From contig CAZLLI010000041.1 in the NCBI GenBank assembly GCA_964560355.1, positions 1-24,783 on the forward strand: a stretch of DNA of 24,783 nucleotides, in the 5' to 3' direction. Below, in pieces: positions 7,412-15,242 of this stretch (positions are counted from its first letter, which is position 1; each line of letters starts with the position of its first letter). The notes under the pieces are model-generated. The model was not told where the DNA came from, searched no databases, and was given only the letters and a program-made list of their open reading frames with translations. Made by a program: the position numbers and the translations under genes. This DNA comes from JAKEHA01 sp964560355 (GTDB taxonomy: Bacteria > Krumholzibacteriota > Krumholzibacteriia > WVZY01 > JAKEHA01).

Positions 7412-8229
7412 GCAAGATGTTCGACGCATTGCGCCGCGCCGAATCGGAGCGCAAGCGCAAGCTGGCCGAGACCGCGCCGGTTTCCGCGCTCGAGCGCGCC
7501 GACGTGCCCCGCATCGAGCCGGTGGTGGAGTCGCGCGCGACGCGCGACAGCGCGCGTACGGTGCCGCTCCGCGAAGGGCCAGCCGCCGCCGACGCGCTCT
7601 CGGGCAATCTGGTGCGCGAGCTCGGCATCCTGCGCAACTCGCTGGAGGCGCGCCTCGCGCCGGGGACGAAACGCGTGCTCATGTTCACGTCCGCCATGCA
7701 CGACGAAGGCGTTACCACGCTGGCGGTCGCGTACAGCCAACTGCTCGCCATGCACGGCCACGAGCGCGTGCTCTTGGTCGAGCTGAACGCGCGCCGGCCC
7801 GCGCTGGGCGATCGCCTCGGCATCGGGCCCGGCGAAGGCGTCACCCACTACTTCGGCGACCCGCGCCCGCTCGCGAGCCTGGTGCGCCACATGTCGGGCG
7901 ACGGCTTCGACGTCTTGCGCGTCGGCGACGCCGACCCCACCCAGATTCAGATTCATCTCGAGCGCGTGTTCCCGCGCCTGCGCGAAGAGGCGCTGCGCCA
8001 CTACGACACCGTCATCATCGACGCGCCGCCGGTCGTGTTGTCGCCGGAGACACCACCCATCGCGCCGCTCGTCGACGGCGTCGTCATGGTGGTGCTGTGC
8101 GGCAAGACCAAGCGCGAGACGGTGCAGCGCTCGATCAATCTGGTCGAGCAGTTCAACGGACGCGTTCTCGGCGTGGTGCTGAACCGCAAACGCTACTTCA
8201 TCCCCGATTTCATCTACCGCCGGCTCTAG
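7408..8229 (+). CDS. CpsD/CapB-type BY-kinase homologue with degenerate nucleotide site
   Basis: A 273-residue cytoplasmic protein of the bacterial tyrosine kinase (CpsD/CapB/Wzc kinase domain) fold. The N-terminus MSKMFDALRRAESERKRK matches family members, favouring the TTG at 7408, which gives a TTGA overlap with the upstream stop; ATG 7417 is the alternative. Walker A is expected as a Gly-Glu-Gly-Lys-Ser/Thr type loop but reads TSAMHDEGVTTLAVA: the P-loop lysine is Val102 and the preceding Pro-Gly is missing. Walker A' reads LLVELNARRP, with the two usual aspartates replaced by Glu125 and Asn127. Walker B YDTVIIDAPP (Asp205) is intact. The C-terminus has only two tyrosines (Tyr263, Tyr270) rather than a tyrosine-rich cluster. 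It is thus likely a pseudokinase or scaffold that still contacts the Wzz-like protein. The reading frame is intact, so this is divergence, not decay. Confidence 0.85.
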   Translation: MSKMFDALRRAESERKRKLAETAPVSALERADVPRIEPVVESRATRDSARTVPLREGPAAADALSGNLVRELGILRNSLEARLAPGTKRVLMFTSAMHDEGVTTLAVAYSQLLAMHGHERVLLVELNARRPALGDRLGIGPGEGVTHYFGDPRPLASLVRHMSGDGFDVLRVGDADPTQIQIHLERVFPRLREEALRHYDTVIIDAPPVVLSPETPPIAPLVDGVVMVVLCGKTKRETVQRSINLVEQFNGRVLGVVLNRKRYFIPDFIYRRL

Positions 8230-8271
8230 GCCGCGGCCGCGTCGTCATAGCGTTTCCTCCCATCGACGGCG

Positions 8272-9387
8272 GTGGATCGTAGTTCCGTGAAACCCGCGAT
8301 CGAAATCATGCAGGAGCGCGCCGCCCGCGTCGCGCGCGACGTGGTGTCCCGCGCGCCGTCGGGATCGGTGCGCGCCGTCTTCGCGGGCGGGAGCGTCGGG
8401 CGCGGGGAGGTGTGGTCGCTCGCGCGGGGAAGCACGCTCGAAATCTTCTCCGACCTGGACCTCTACGTCGTCTTGTCCGACAATGCCGACCCAGGAGCCG
8501 TGCGGCGCGCGGCCGCGGATGCGGTGGCGTCGCTGCCGCTCGCGGAGGACGGCGTCGTGTTCGACCGCGGCGTCGACGCGGGTGTGTATTCACTCGACGA
8601 CTTGCTGGCGCAGCCGGTCCGCCCGGGCACCGTCGACCTCGCGGAGCACCACGTGTGGTTGCACGGCGACCGCTCCATCGTCGATCCGTTGCGGGCGGCG
8701 TTGCGCGGCCCCATGTCCACCGAGGAGGCGTTGTACCTGCTGGAGAATCGTGCCTGGGACGCGCGGGATGCGTCCGCGAGCGGAGGCGCGCTCGCCATCG
8801 CGACGAGCGCGAAGGTGGTGCTCGACGTGCTCGCGGCGGCACTAGTCGCGGAAGGGCGCTTTCTCCCGACCTACGCGGCGCGGGGCGCGGCGCTCCGCGA
8901 GCGCGCGCCCGCGTGCCTGGCGGTAGCGGACCTCGCGGCGATCGCAAACGCGGAGGCGGTGCGAGTGGGCGACCACGCGCGCGGCGTCGACCCCGCCCTC
9001 GTGCGCGCGATGGTGGCGAAGGCGTGGCTCGCGCTGGCACCCTCGATCCTCGCCACGGCGGCAGACGCGACGCCGGCGCAGTTGGTGGCGCGTCGCTGCT
9101 CGCAGGGCGCGCGCGCGCGAAACTTCCGCGAATTCTTGCGCCTCGGCCGGCGTGCGGGGATGTCGCTCGCCACGGCTGCCGCATCCGGCCTCGCGCTAAC
9201 GACGTTGTCGCCGTCGGTGGCGCTCCGCATGCACGCCCTGGTGACAACCCTCGTCGAAACTCAAATGGCATCGCGGGAGTCGCTGGCCTTTCACGCTCGC
9301 TATGTCGCCGCGTTGGCGTCGCGCCTCGGTGCGCGCGGCGAAAGCAGCGAGGAGCGGGTGCGCGACGCGCGCCGCGTGGTGTCGTAG
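8272..9387 (+). CDS. Nucleotidyltransferase-fold protein of unknown target
   Basis: A 371-residue soluble protein that I do not recognise as a named family. Its N-terminal third carries the polymerase-beta-type nucleotidyltransferase signature: AGGSVGRGE (Gly39-Gly40-Ser41) and then SDLDLYVVLSD (Asp61, Asp63), with Asp102 in GVDAGVYSLDD as a plausible third carboxylate. The gap between the Gly-Ser motif and Asp-X-Asp is 19 residues, longer than the usual 9-13, because of an inserted VWSLARGST-type stretch. The rest (about 150-371) is Ala-rich and helical, with no membrane segment. The fold includes enzymes that nucleotidylate proteins or drugs and LicD-like phosphotransferases that decorate glycans. 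GTG 8272 is given; GTG 8287, preceded by GGTGGA, is an equally good start. Only one base separates its stop from the phosphodiesterase gene, implying a shared task. Confidence 0.7.
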   Translation: MDRSSVKPAIEIMQERAARVARDVVSRAPSGSVRAVFAGGSVGRGEVWSLARGSTLEIFSDLDLYVVLSDNADPGAVRRAAADAVASLPLAEDGVVFDRGVDAGVYSLDDLLAQPVRPGTVDLAEHHVWLHGDRSIVDPLRAALRGPMSTEEALYLLENRAWDARDASASGGALAIATSAKVVLDVLAAALVAEGRFLPTYAARGAALRERAPACLAVADLAAIANAEAVRVGDHARGVDPALVRAMVAKAWLALAPSILATAADATPAQLVARRCSQGARARNFREFLRLGRRAGMSLATAAASGLALTTLSPSVALRMHALVTTLVETQMASRESLAFHARYVAALASRLGARGESSEERVRDARRVVS

Positions 9388-9388
9388 C

Positions 9389-10513
9389 ATGAATCGTCCC
9401 GTCGTGCTGGTGTTTTTGGTCGACGCGCTGGGGTGGGAGATCGCCGAGCGTTTCGGGTTTGGGCGCAGCGAGTTCGCGACTCGGGCGCCGCTCGGCACCG
9501 TGCTCGGGTACAGCTCGGCCGCGATCCCGAGCCTCCTGTCGGGCGCCACGCCGGCCGAGCACGGTTCGTGGTCGATGTTCCGGCGCGCCGACGGCCCCGG
9601 CGCCTTCGACTTTCTCTCGCACCTCCCGCGCCTGCCGCGCGGGCTCGAGTGGCGCGCGCGCCGCTTCGTGCGCCGCTACGCCGACGCGCGCGCGGGCGTC
9701 CGCGCGTACTACGACCTCTACGAGATTCCGCTGCACCTCCTGCATCGCTTCGACCTGGGGCAGAAGGGCGATCCCTTCCAGCCCGGCGGACTCGCGCGCG
9801 AGACCGTGTTCGACGCCATGCGCAAGGACGGCGTTCGCTACTCGCTCTGGTACTACCGCAGCGACGAAGAAGCGAACTTCGCGGCGGCGGAGAAGGCGCT
9901 CGCGGGGGACGCCGACGTCCTCTTCGTGTATACCGCCGAGCTCGACGCGCTCATGCACCGCGTCGGCATCTTCCACGACGCCGTGAACGCACGGCTCTCC
10001 CGCTACACCGCGTTTCTCTCCGCCATGCGCGCGGCCGCGCGCACCCACGGGCGTGCACTGACCACCATTCTATTGAGCGACCACGGCATGACCGACGTCA
10101 CACGCGTCGTGGATCCGTGGCGCGCGCTCGACGCGACCGGGTTGCGCCTGGGGCGCGACTACCTCGCCTTCTTCGACTCCACCATGGTGCGGGTGTGGGG
10201 CGACGCGCGGGTGTGCGACGCCGCCCTTGCCGCGATGGGCGAGCACGGACGCCGCCTTGCCGACGACGAGATGCGCGCGCTCGGGTGCTGGTTTCCGGCG
10301 CGCGAATACGGCGAGGCGGTGGTCCTCGCGAACCCGGGCGTGCTGATCGTCCCCAGCTTCATGGGAGCGAGCGCGATCGCGGCCATGCACGGCTACCACC
10401 CCGACGATCGCTTCTCGCGGGGCGTCTTCATGACCGATTCCGGTCGCGCCGCGCCGTCGTCGCTGCTCGGCTTCAAGTCGTACTTGCAAGGCGTACTCGC
10501 GGAGTCCCGATGA
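9389..10513 (+). CDS. Alkaline-phosphatase-superfamily phosphodiesterase (NPP-like)
   Basis: A 374-residue protein with the complete two-metal site of the alkaline phosphatase/nucleotide pyrophosphatase-phosphodiesterase superfamily. Seen in order: LVDALGWE (Asp12), YSSAAIPSLLSG with candidate nucleophile Ser42 or Ser43, the following TPAEHG typical of NPP-like enzymes, ELDALMHRVG (Asp186, His190), LLSDHGM (Asp231, His232) and MHGYHPDD (His334/His337). There is no signal peptide or transmembrane helix, so it appears cytoplasmic, unlike LtaS- or EptA-type phosphotransferases and most secreted NPPs. The family hydrolyses or transfers phosphomono- or phosphodiesters; the substrate here is unknown. 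Candidates are a nucleotide sugar, a glycan phosphodiester, or the product of the adjacent nucleotidyltransferase-like protein. Its stop overlaps the flippase start (ATGA). Confidence 0.82.
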   Translation: MNRPVVLVFLVDALGWEIAERFGFGRSEFATRAPLGTVLGYSSAAIPSLLSGATPAEHGSWSMFRRADGPGAFDFLSHLPRLPRGLEWRARRFVRRYADARAGVRAYYDLYEIPLHLLHRFDLGQKGDPFQPGGLARETVFDAMRKDGVRYSLWYYRSDEEANFAAAEKALAGDADVLFVYTAELDALMHRVGIFHDAVNARLSRYTAFLSAMRAAARTHGRALTTILLSDHGMTDVTRVVDPWRALDATGLRLGRDYLAFFDSTMVRVWGDARVCDAALAAMGEHGRRLADDEMRALGCWFPAREYGEAVVLANPGVLIVPSFMGASAIAAMHGYHPDDRFSRGVFMTDSGRAAPSSLLGFKSYLQGVLAESR

Positions 10514-12060
10514 CGTCGACCTCGCGCAAGATCGGCACCGCGATGGCGTGGACGATGGCGTCGCGCGTCGCGCGCATGGGGCTCGGCATCGTCACGAGCG
10601 CGCTGGTGGTGCGCGGCTTGGGCGACCACGACTACGGCGTGCTGAGCCTGGTACGGTCGATCCTGATGTTCGTCGTGCTCGTGGCCGGCGCGGGCACGGG
10701 TCAAGCCATCCTCAAGTTCCTGCCCGAGCTGCGCGTCGCGCGTTCGCGCGAGGACGCCGTGCGCCTGGTTCGCGGCGTGTTCGCGGCGCAGCTGGTGGTG
10801 TGGATCGCGCTCCTCGCGCTCGCCTTCGTCGCGCGGGGCGCCACGCAGCGACTGTTCCACGCCGACGGGGTCGGGCTCTACGTGGTGATTGCGGTCGCGC
10901 TCGCTTCCTTCGAGATCGTATTCACGCTGGCGACGCACGTCTTGAACGCGAGCTACGACGCCGCACGCCTCGCGCTCGCCACCCTGGTGAGCCACGTCGT
11001 GTACGCGCTCGCGCTCGTGCTCGCATTCGAGCGGGGCTGGGGCATCACCGGCGTGCTGGGCGCGGCCGCGGCCGGCAACGCGGTCGCGACCGCGATCGTG
11101 TGGCCGCGCGTGCGCGCCGCGACCGCCTTCGACGCCGGCGCCGCTCTGGTGCCGGCCTCGGCCCAGCCCGTCACTCGTTCGCGCGTCCTGCGCTACTCGC
11201 TTCCGTTCGCCGCCATCGGCGTCTTGAACCTCGTGGTGTGGCGTCAGTCGGAGACGCTGTTGCTCGCGCACTTCCGTTCGCCCGAAGAGACCGGCTACTT
11301 CGACGTGGCCTACCGGCTGCCGCAAATGGTGCTCGAGTTCGTGCCGGGGACGGTGTGGCCGCTGGTCATGGCGGGGATGTCGGAGGCGTTTGCGCGCGAC
11401 CGCGAGAGCCTGCGGCGCGCGGTGGGGAAGTACTACCGCATGCTGTTCGCGCTGTGCGCACCGGTGTGCGTCGCGGGTGTGGTGGCGGGCGGGCGCTTCG
11501 TGGACGTGGTGTATGGAGATGCGATGCGGCCGGCGGCGGTGCCCACGCAGATCTTCTTCGCCATCTTCACGGTGTCGTTCCTGTCGACGCCGCTGTCGAT
11601 GGCGCTCTACGTGCTGGAACGCACGCACGTCAATCTGCTAATCTACCTTTTCCTCGCCGTCATCAACGTCGGCCTGGACCTCGTGCTGATACCGAAGTTC
11701 GGTGTGTACGGTGCGATCGTCCCGGTCGCCATTGCGATTCTTCTACAGCCGATTCTCTACTACCGTGCGGTACGGCGCTACGACGCGGGGATTGGGATTC
11801 CGTTCGGATACGTGGCGCGGTGTTTCGCGGGTGCCCTGCCCGCGGCCGTGATGGTGCCGATCCTGGCCGCGCTGCCGGGGGCGACGGGGCTGGCAGCCGC
11901 CGCCGTGGCCGGAGTGTTCGCGGTGACGGCGGGCTACCGTCTCGCGCGCGTGTTCGGGGCCGAAGAGCTGGAACTGTTGCACGCGCTCCCGCTGCCGGGG
12001 GCGACGTGGATCGCATCGCTGCTCGGCGCGCGCGCGCCGGCGGCGGACTCGAAGCGATAA
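10510..12060 (+). CDS. Wzx-type lipid-linked repeat-unit flippase
   Basis: A 516-residue polytopic membrane protein of the MOP/MVF superfamily (polysaccharide biosynthesis, Wzx/RfbX type), moving undecaprenyl-linked repeat units across the inner membrane. Seen: the family N-terminus with an early helix (AWTMASRVARMGLGIVTSAL) followed by VVRGLGDHDYGVLSL, about 12-14 hydrophobic segments through the length, an internal repeat start near SRVLRYSLPFAAIGVLNLVV, and late VNVGLDLVLIPKFG-like and GVYGAIVPVAIA segments typical of the family. The C-terminal 30 residues are hydrophilic. The start ATG lies within the 4-nt ATGA overlap with the phosphodiesterase gene, suggesting coupled translation. Presence of Wzx with Wzy, Wzz and Wza supports a Wzx/Wzy-dependent rather than ABC-dependent pathway. 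Confidence 0.92.
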   Translation: MTSTSRKIGTAMAWTMASRVARMGLGIVTSALVVRGLGDHDYGVLSLVRSILMFVVLVAGAGTGQAILKFLPELRVARSREDAVRLVRGVFAAQLVVWIALLALAFVARGATQRLFHADGVGLYVVIAVALASFEIVFTLATHVLNASYDAARLALATLVSHVVYALALVLAFERGWGITGVLGAAAAGNAVATAIVWPRVRAATAFDAGAALVPASAQPVTRSRVLRYSLPFAAIGVLNLVVWRQSETLLLAHFRSPEETGYFDVAYRLPQMVLEFVPGTVWPLVMAGMSEAFARDRESLRRAVGKYYRMLFALCAPVCVAGVVAGGRFVDVVYGDAMRPAAVPTQIFFAIFTVSFLSTPLSMALYVLERTHVNLLIYLFLAVINVGLDLVLIPKFGVYGAIVPVAIAILLQPILYYRAVRRYDAGIGIPFGYVARCFAGALPAAVMVPILAALPGATGLAAAAVAGVFAVTAGYRLARVFGAEELELLHALPLPGATWIASLLGARAPAADSKR

Positions 12061-12064
12061 ATCG

Positions 12065-12070
12065 AGGAGG
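12065..12070 (+). promoter_or_regulatory. Consensus Shine-Dalgarno AGGAGG
   Basis: AGGAGG sits five bases before the ATG at 12076, the only full-consensus ribosome binding site noticed in the locus. It indicates that the GT2 gene is translated independently of the flippase, unlike its overlapping neighbours. Confidence 0.7.
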
Positions 12071-12075
12071 ACTGG

Positions 12076-12747
12076 ATGCATCGCGGACTCAAGATCAGCG
12101 TCGTCATTCCGTGCTACAACGAGGAAGAAGGCGTGCGCCACACCATCGGCGGGCTGCCCGCGTGCGTCGACGAGATCGTGGTGGTCGACAACAACTGCAC
12201 CGACCGCACGGCGGAAGTCGCGCGCTCGCTCGGCGCGCGCGTGGTGGCGGAGACGCGCAAGGGCTACGGCGCCGCCTACCAAGCGGGGCTGCCCGCGGCA
12301 ACCGGCGATATCACGGTGACACTCGACGGTGACGGCACCTATCCCGCCGACCAGATCCCCGAGCTGGTCGACTTCCTAGTCGAACAGAAGCTCGACTTCG
12401 TCAACGCGTCGCGCTTTCCGCTCAAGAATCCGAAGGCGATGAACTTCTCGAACAAGGTCGGCAACGGCATCCTCACCATCGGCATGGCCATCCTGTACGG
12501 AAAGCCGGTGAAGGACTCGCAGTCCGGCATGTGGGTGTACCGCACGCCGGTGTATCGAAAGCTGCGCGTCACCAGCGACGGCATGGCGTTTTCGGAAGAG
12601 ATCAAGATCGAAGCCATTCGCAACCGCGAGGTGCGCTTCGGCGAGTATTCCGTCGACTACCGTCCGCGCGTGGGCGAGGTCAAGCTCGACAAATGGCGCG
12701 ACGGGTTCAAGAACCTCTTCTTCCTGGTGAAGAAGCGCTTCTCGTGA
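12076..12747 (+). CDS. DPM1-like family 2 glycosyltransferase
   Basis: A 223-residue inverting GT-A fold glycosyltransferase (GT2), most like dolichyl-phosphate mannose synthase or polyprenyl-phosphate glycosyltransferases. Seen: ISVVIPCYNEEEGV, the nucleotide-binding VVVDNNCTDRT (Asp38), the metal-binding LDGDGTYP (Asp84, Asp86), DSQSGMWVYR and the catalytic-base region FSEEIKIEA. There are no C-terminal transmembrane helices, as in the soluble or peripheral DPM1 class. Such enzymes transfer a sugar from a nucleotide donor to polyprenyl phosphate, giving a donor for periplasmic GT-C enzymes. The adjacent gene encodes exactly such a GT-C-like membrane protein and overlaps this one by GTGA, so the two probably act in sequence. 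A direct role in building the repeat unit is the alternative. Confidence 0.9.
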   Translation: MHRGLKISVVIPCYNEEEGVRHTIGGLPACVDEIVVVDNNCTDRTAEVARSLGARVVAETRKGYGAAYQAGLPAATGDITVTLDGDGTYPADQIPELVDFLVEQKLDFVNASRFPLKNPKAMNFSNKVGNGILTIGMAILYGKPVKDSQSGMWVYRTPVYRKLRVTSDGMAFSEEIKIEAIRNREVRFGEYSVDYRPRVGEVKLDKWRDGFKNLFFLVKKRFS

Positions 12748-15242
12748 CCGTGGACGCGCGCGTTCGGGCCGCCGTCGCGCTGGGAGCCCTCACCGTGCTG
12801 GGCGCCGCCGCCGGGGGACTCCTCGGCGCCGTTCCCGCGCCGACGCGCGTGCTGCTGGTTCTCGCGTGCGCCTGGGTCGTGCCCGCGTTTCTCTTGCTGC
12901 CGCTTTTGCGGCGCGTCGTCGACGGCGCGGCCGCGTTCGCGTTTTTCCTCACGCTTTCGATGCACGCGATCGTCTCCGAGTCGTTTCGACTGGCGGGGGC
13001 GTCGTTCCCAACCTACGCGGGCGGGCTGACGTGGATTCTCCTCGCGTGCTTTGGAGCCACCGCTCTGGTGTCGCTGCGCTCGGGCCGGGGCGCGCGGATT
13101 CCATCGCTGCGCGCGCGCTACTGGGTCGCGGGGGCGGGTGTCGCGGCGCTGGTCGCGATTGCGGCGTGGTCACGCGGACCGTTCACGGTGCAGGAGGATG
13201 CGTTCGACCACATCGGCTACGTGGGCCGCATCATCGACTTCAACTCGATGCGCCCGGACGGTGTCTTGGCGATGCCGCACGACGCGACGCGGTCGCTCCC
13301 GCCCGACTTGCGCAAGGGCGCCCTCCATCCGTGTATCGCGTGGGTCGCGACGACCGCGAACGCCGATCCGGCGCTGGTGTGGTCCCTCTTGTCGTGGGTG
13401 CTGTATCCCGCGTTCGTCCTCGCCTTCGTCGCCTTCACGCGGTCGGTCGCGTCGACCCGCGGCGTGGTGGCGGCCGCGATCGCATTGTTCATGCTGTCGT
13501 ACGGAGGCAGCGCGTTCCAACTCGCGCACGCGGCGGCGTACGGACAGAATCTGGCCGCGGCGTGGTACTGGGTGCTGGCGGCCGCGGTGCTATCGGGGCG
13601 CGGCCGGATGCGCGCGGGGTCGCTCGTGCTCGCGTTCGGCGGGACGCTGGCCCACGTCGGCGTCGCGGTCCACGTCGGCATTCTCGCCGCGACGCTGGTC
13701 GTGTTCGCGCGCTGGCTCCGCATCGGTTTTCGCGCGGCGGGGCTCACGGCGTCGATGCTGCTGGCGGGCGTCGTCGCGGGGCTCGCGGTCCGCGGCGCAC
13801 TCACGGCTGCGCCGGCCGACGCGATGCACGCGCACGTGCAGGGAGTACTCTTCGTCGGCGAGCGGCTGTTCGTGGTGAGTCCGATGGAGATTCTGCGCCA
13901 GTACGGCATGTGCTTCCTGGGCTCGCTCGTGCTCATTCCGCTCGTGCCTTGGGTCGCGCGCACGCGCGGTGATGCGCGCGCGGCCCTGGCCTTGTGCGCG
14001 CTCCCGGTTGCCATCGCGTTCGTGCCGCCTTTGACGACGGCATTGTTCGCGAAGGGAACCTACATGGTCTCGCGCGCGCTCTTGAACGCACCGGTGTTCG
14101 CGGCCGCGGCGCTCGTGCTGGGGTGGATTTTCGAACGCGCGTGGCGGGGAGGAATCGCGGCCAAGGGACTGGCCGCCGTCGTCTTGGCGGCGTGGACGAT
14201 CGTGTTCCTGAGCCCCTCGCTCGACACGACGCGGGCCGACCTCACGCGTCGCGCGGCTCCGGTGGATGACCCCGCGCGAACGTTGGCGCTCGCGATCCCG
14301 CCGGGGACGTCGGTGGTTCTCTCTGACCCGGCGACGTCCTATGCCATGAGTGCGGTCTCCGCGTACCAATTCGTCGCTATCTACCAGCAGCACGCGAATC
14401 CACGCGACCCGTACGCGCTCGAACGCTTGCAGGCGGTGCGCGACGTGCTCTCGCCCTTTGCTGACGCGAGCCGCGCGACCGCGGCGTGCCGACGCTTCGG
14501 CGTGAACTACGTAGTGGTGAACGGGCGGTCGCCGGCCGGCGCGCGCGATTTCATGGAAGAGTGGGATCCCGCGCTGTTCGCGGCGACGCTCGCGCGACTG
14601 CGCGGAATCGGTCTTCCATTCCACGAGCGCGTCACCATGCCGGACTACTCGGTGTTCGAGCTCCTGACGACGCCGGCGGAAGGAGCGCGCGCGCCCGAGC
14701 CGCTGCCCGCGCCCGTCGTGGTGGATTCCACGCCGCTCGCGGGGTGCACGGTGGTCGCACCCGAGCGCGCCTTCGAAGTCACCGGGGTCGACGTCGCGCC
14801 GAATGCGGCGGCACCCGGCGATTCGATCCGGATCACGCTGGGCTATCGCCGTGACGAGGCGACACCGTTCGGGCTGCCGTTTCTCATTCATATCCGTTTC
14901 GACCACGAATCGATCGCGGGCGCGCGCGCGTACCCGGGGGAGAAGTACGTGCGCCGTTTCGACGAGCGCCGGCGCGGCGTGACGACACGTTTTCGCGCCG
15001 ACGTGCAACCGGGCGCGGGCGTGTTCGACCCCGACCTGTGGCCGATCGGCGCGCCGCTCGTCGAACGGGTGGCTTTCGTAGTCCCCGCCCACGCGCTGCC
15101 CGGGCGCTACCTGGTGGAAGTCGGCGTCGTGCGCGATTCACTCCTGCCGAATTTTCACGCGCGCGACCTCGTGTTCAACCGCGACCACTATTCGGGGACG
15201 GCGTGCGCGACCTTCGACGTGCGCGCGAGGGAGTCGCGATGA
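12744..15242 (+). CDS. Large GT-C-like membrane protein with C-terminal beta domain
   Basis: An 832-residue inner-membrane protein, chosen to start at GTG 12744 within a GTGA overlap. The first roughly 500 residues hold about a dozen hydrophobic helices. A long loop after the fourth or fifth helix carries QEDAFDHIGYVGRI, with Glu151-Asp152 and Asp155-His156 placed like the acidic pair in the first extracytoplasmic loop of GT-C glycosyltransferases, which use polyprenyl-phosphate sugars. Next comes a soluble region containing Rossmann-like or mixed alpha/beta segments (VVLSDPATSY, FGVNYVVVNG). The final part, from about 665, is beta-rich with FEVTGVDVAPNAAAPGDSI and GYRRDEATPFGLPF, resembling an Ig-like or carbohydrate-binding sandwich. 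I do not recognise a named family. Enzymatic function is inferred from topology, the acidic motif and coupling to the DPM1-like gene. Confidence 0.7.
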   Translation: MTVDARVRAAVALGALTVLGAAAGGLLGAVPAPTRVLLVLACAWVVPAFLLLPLLRRVVDGAAAFAFFLTLSMHAIVSESFRLAGASFPTYAGGLTWILLACFGATALVSLRSGRGARIPSLRARYWVAGAGVAALVAIAAWSRGPFTVQEDAFDHIGYVGRIIDFNSMRPDGVLAMPHDATRSLPPDLRKGALHPCIAWVATTANADPALVWSLLSWVLYPAFVLAFVAFTRSVASTRGVVAAAIALFMLSYGGSAFQLAHAAAYGQNLAAAWYWVLAAAVLSGRGRMRAGSLVLAFGGTLAHVGVAVHVGILAATLVVFARWLRIGFRAAGLTASMLLAGVVAGLAVRGALTAAPADAMHAHVQGVLFVGERLFVVSPMEILRQYGMCFLGSLVLIPLVPWVARTRGDARAALALCALPVAIAFVPPLTTALFAKGTYMVSRALLNAPVFAAAALVLGWIFERAWRGGIAAKGLAAVVLAAWTIVFLSPSLDTTRADLTRRAAPVDDPARTLALAIPPGTSVVLSDPATSYAMSAVSAYQFVAIYQQHANPRDPYALERLQAVRDVLSPFADASRATAACRRFGVNYVVVNGRSPAGARDFMEEWDPALFAATLARLRGIGLPFHERVTMPDYSVFELLTTPAEGARAPEPLPAPVVVDSTPLAGCTVVAPERAFEVTGVDVAPNAAAPGDSIRITLGYRRDEATPFGLPFLIHIRFDHESIAGARAYPGEKYVRRFDERRRGVTTRFRADVQPGAGVFDPDLWPIGAPLVERVAFVVPAHALPGRYLVEVGVVRDSLLPNFHARDLVFNRDHYSGTACATFDVRARESR

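Noticed and set aside
7408..8229. Frameshift or sequencing error as the cause of the odd Walker A
   Set aside because: The frame is intact on both sides, Walker A' and Walker B lie in the same frame with expected spacing, and the changes are codon substitutions at several separate places.
8306..10048. Long antisense open frame (580 codons) opposite the nucleotidyltransferase and phosphodiesterase genes
   Set aside because: Composition is Arg/Ala/Pro-rich without domain motifs, as expected for the mirror of high-GC coding DNA; the sense genes carry clear active-site motifs.
13590..15092. Antisense open frame of 500 codons opposite the GT-C-like gene
   Set aside because: Low-complexity Arg/His-rich translation and no start signals; the plus-strand frame has membrane helices and coupled start and stop codons.
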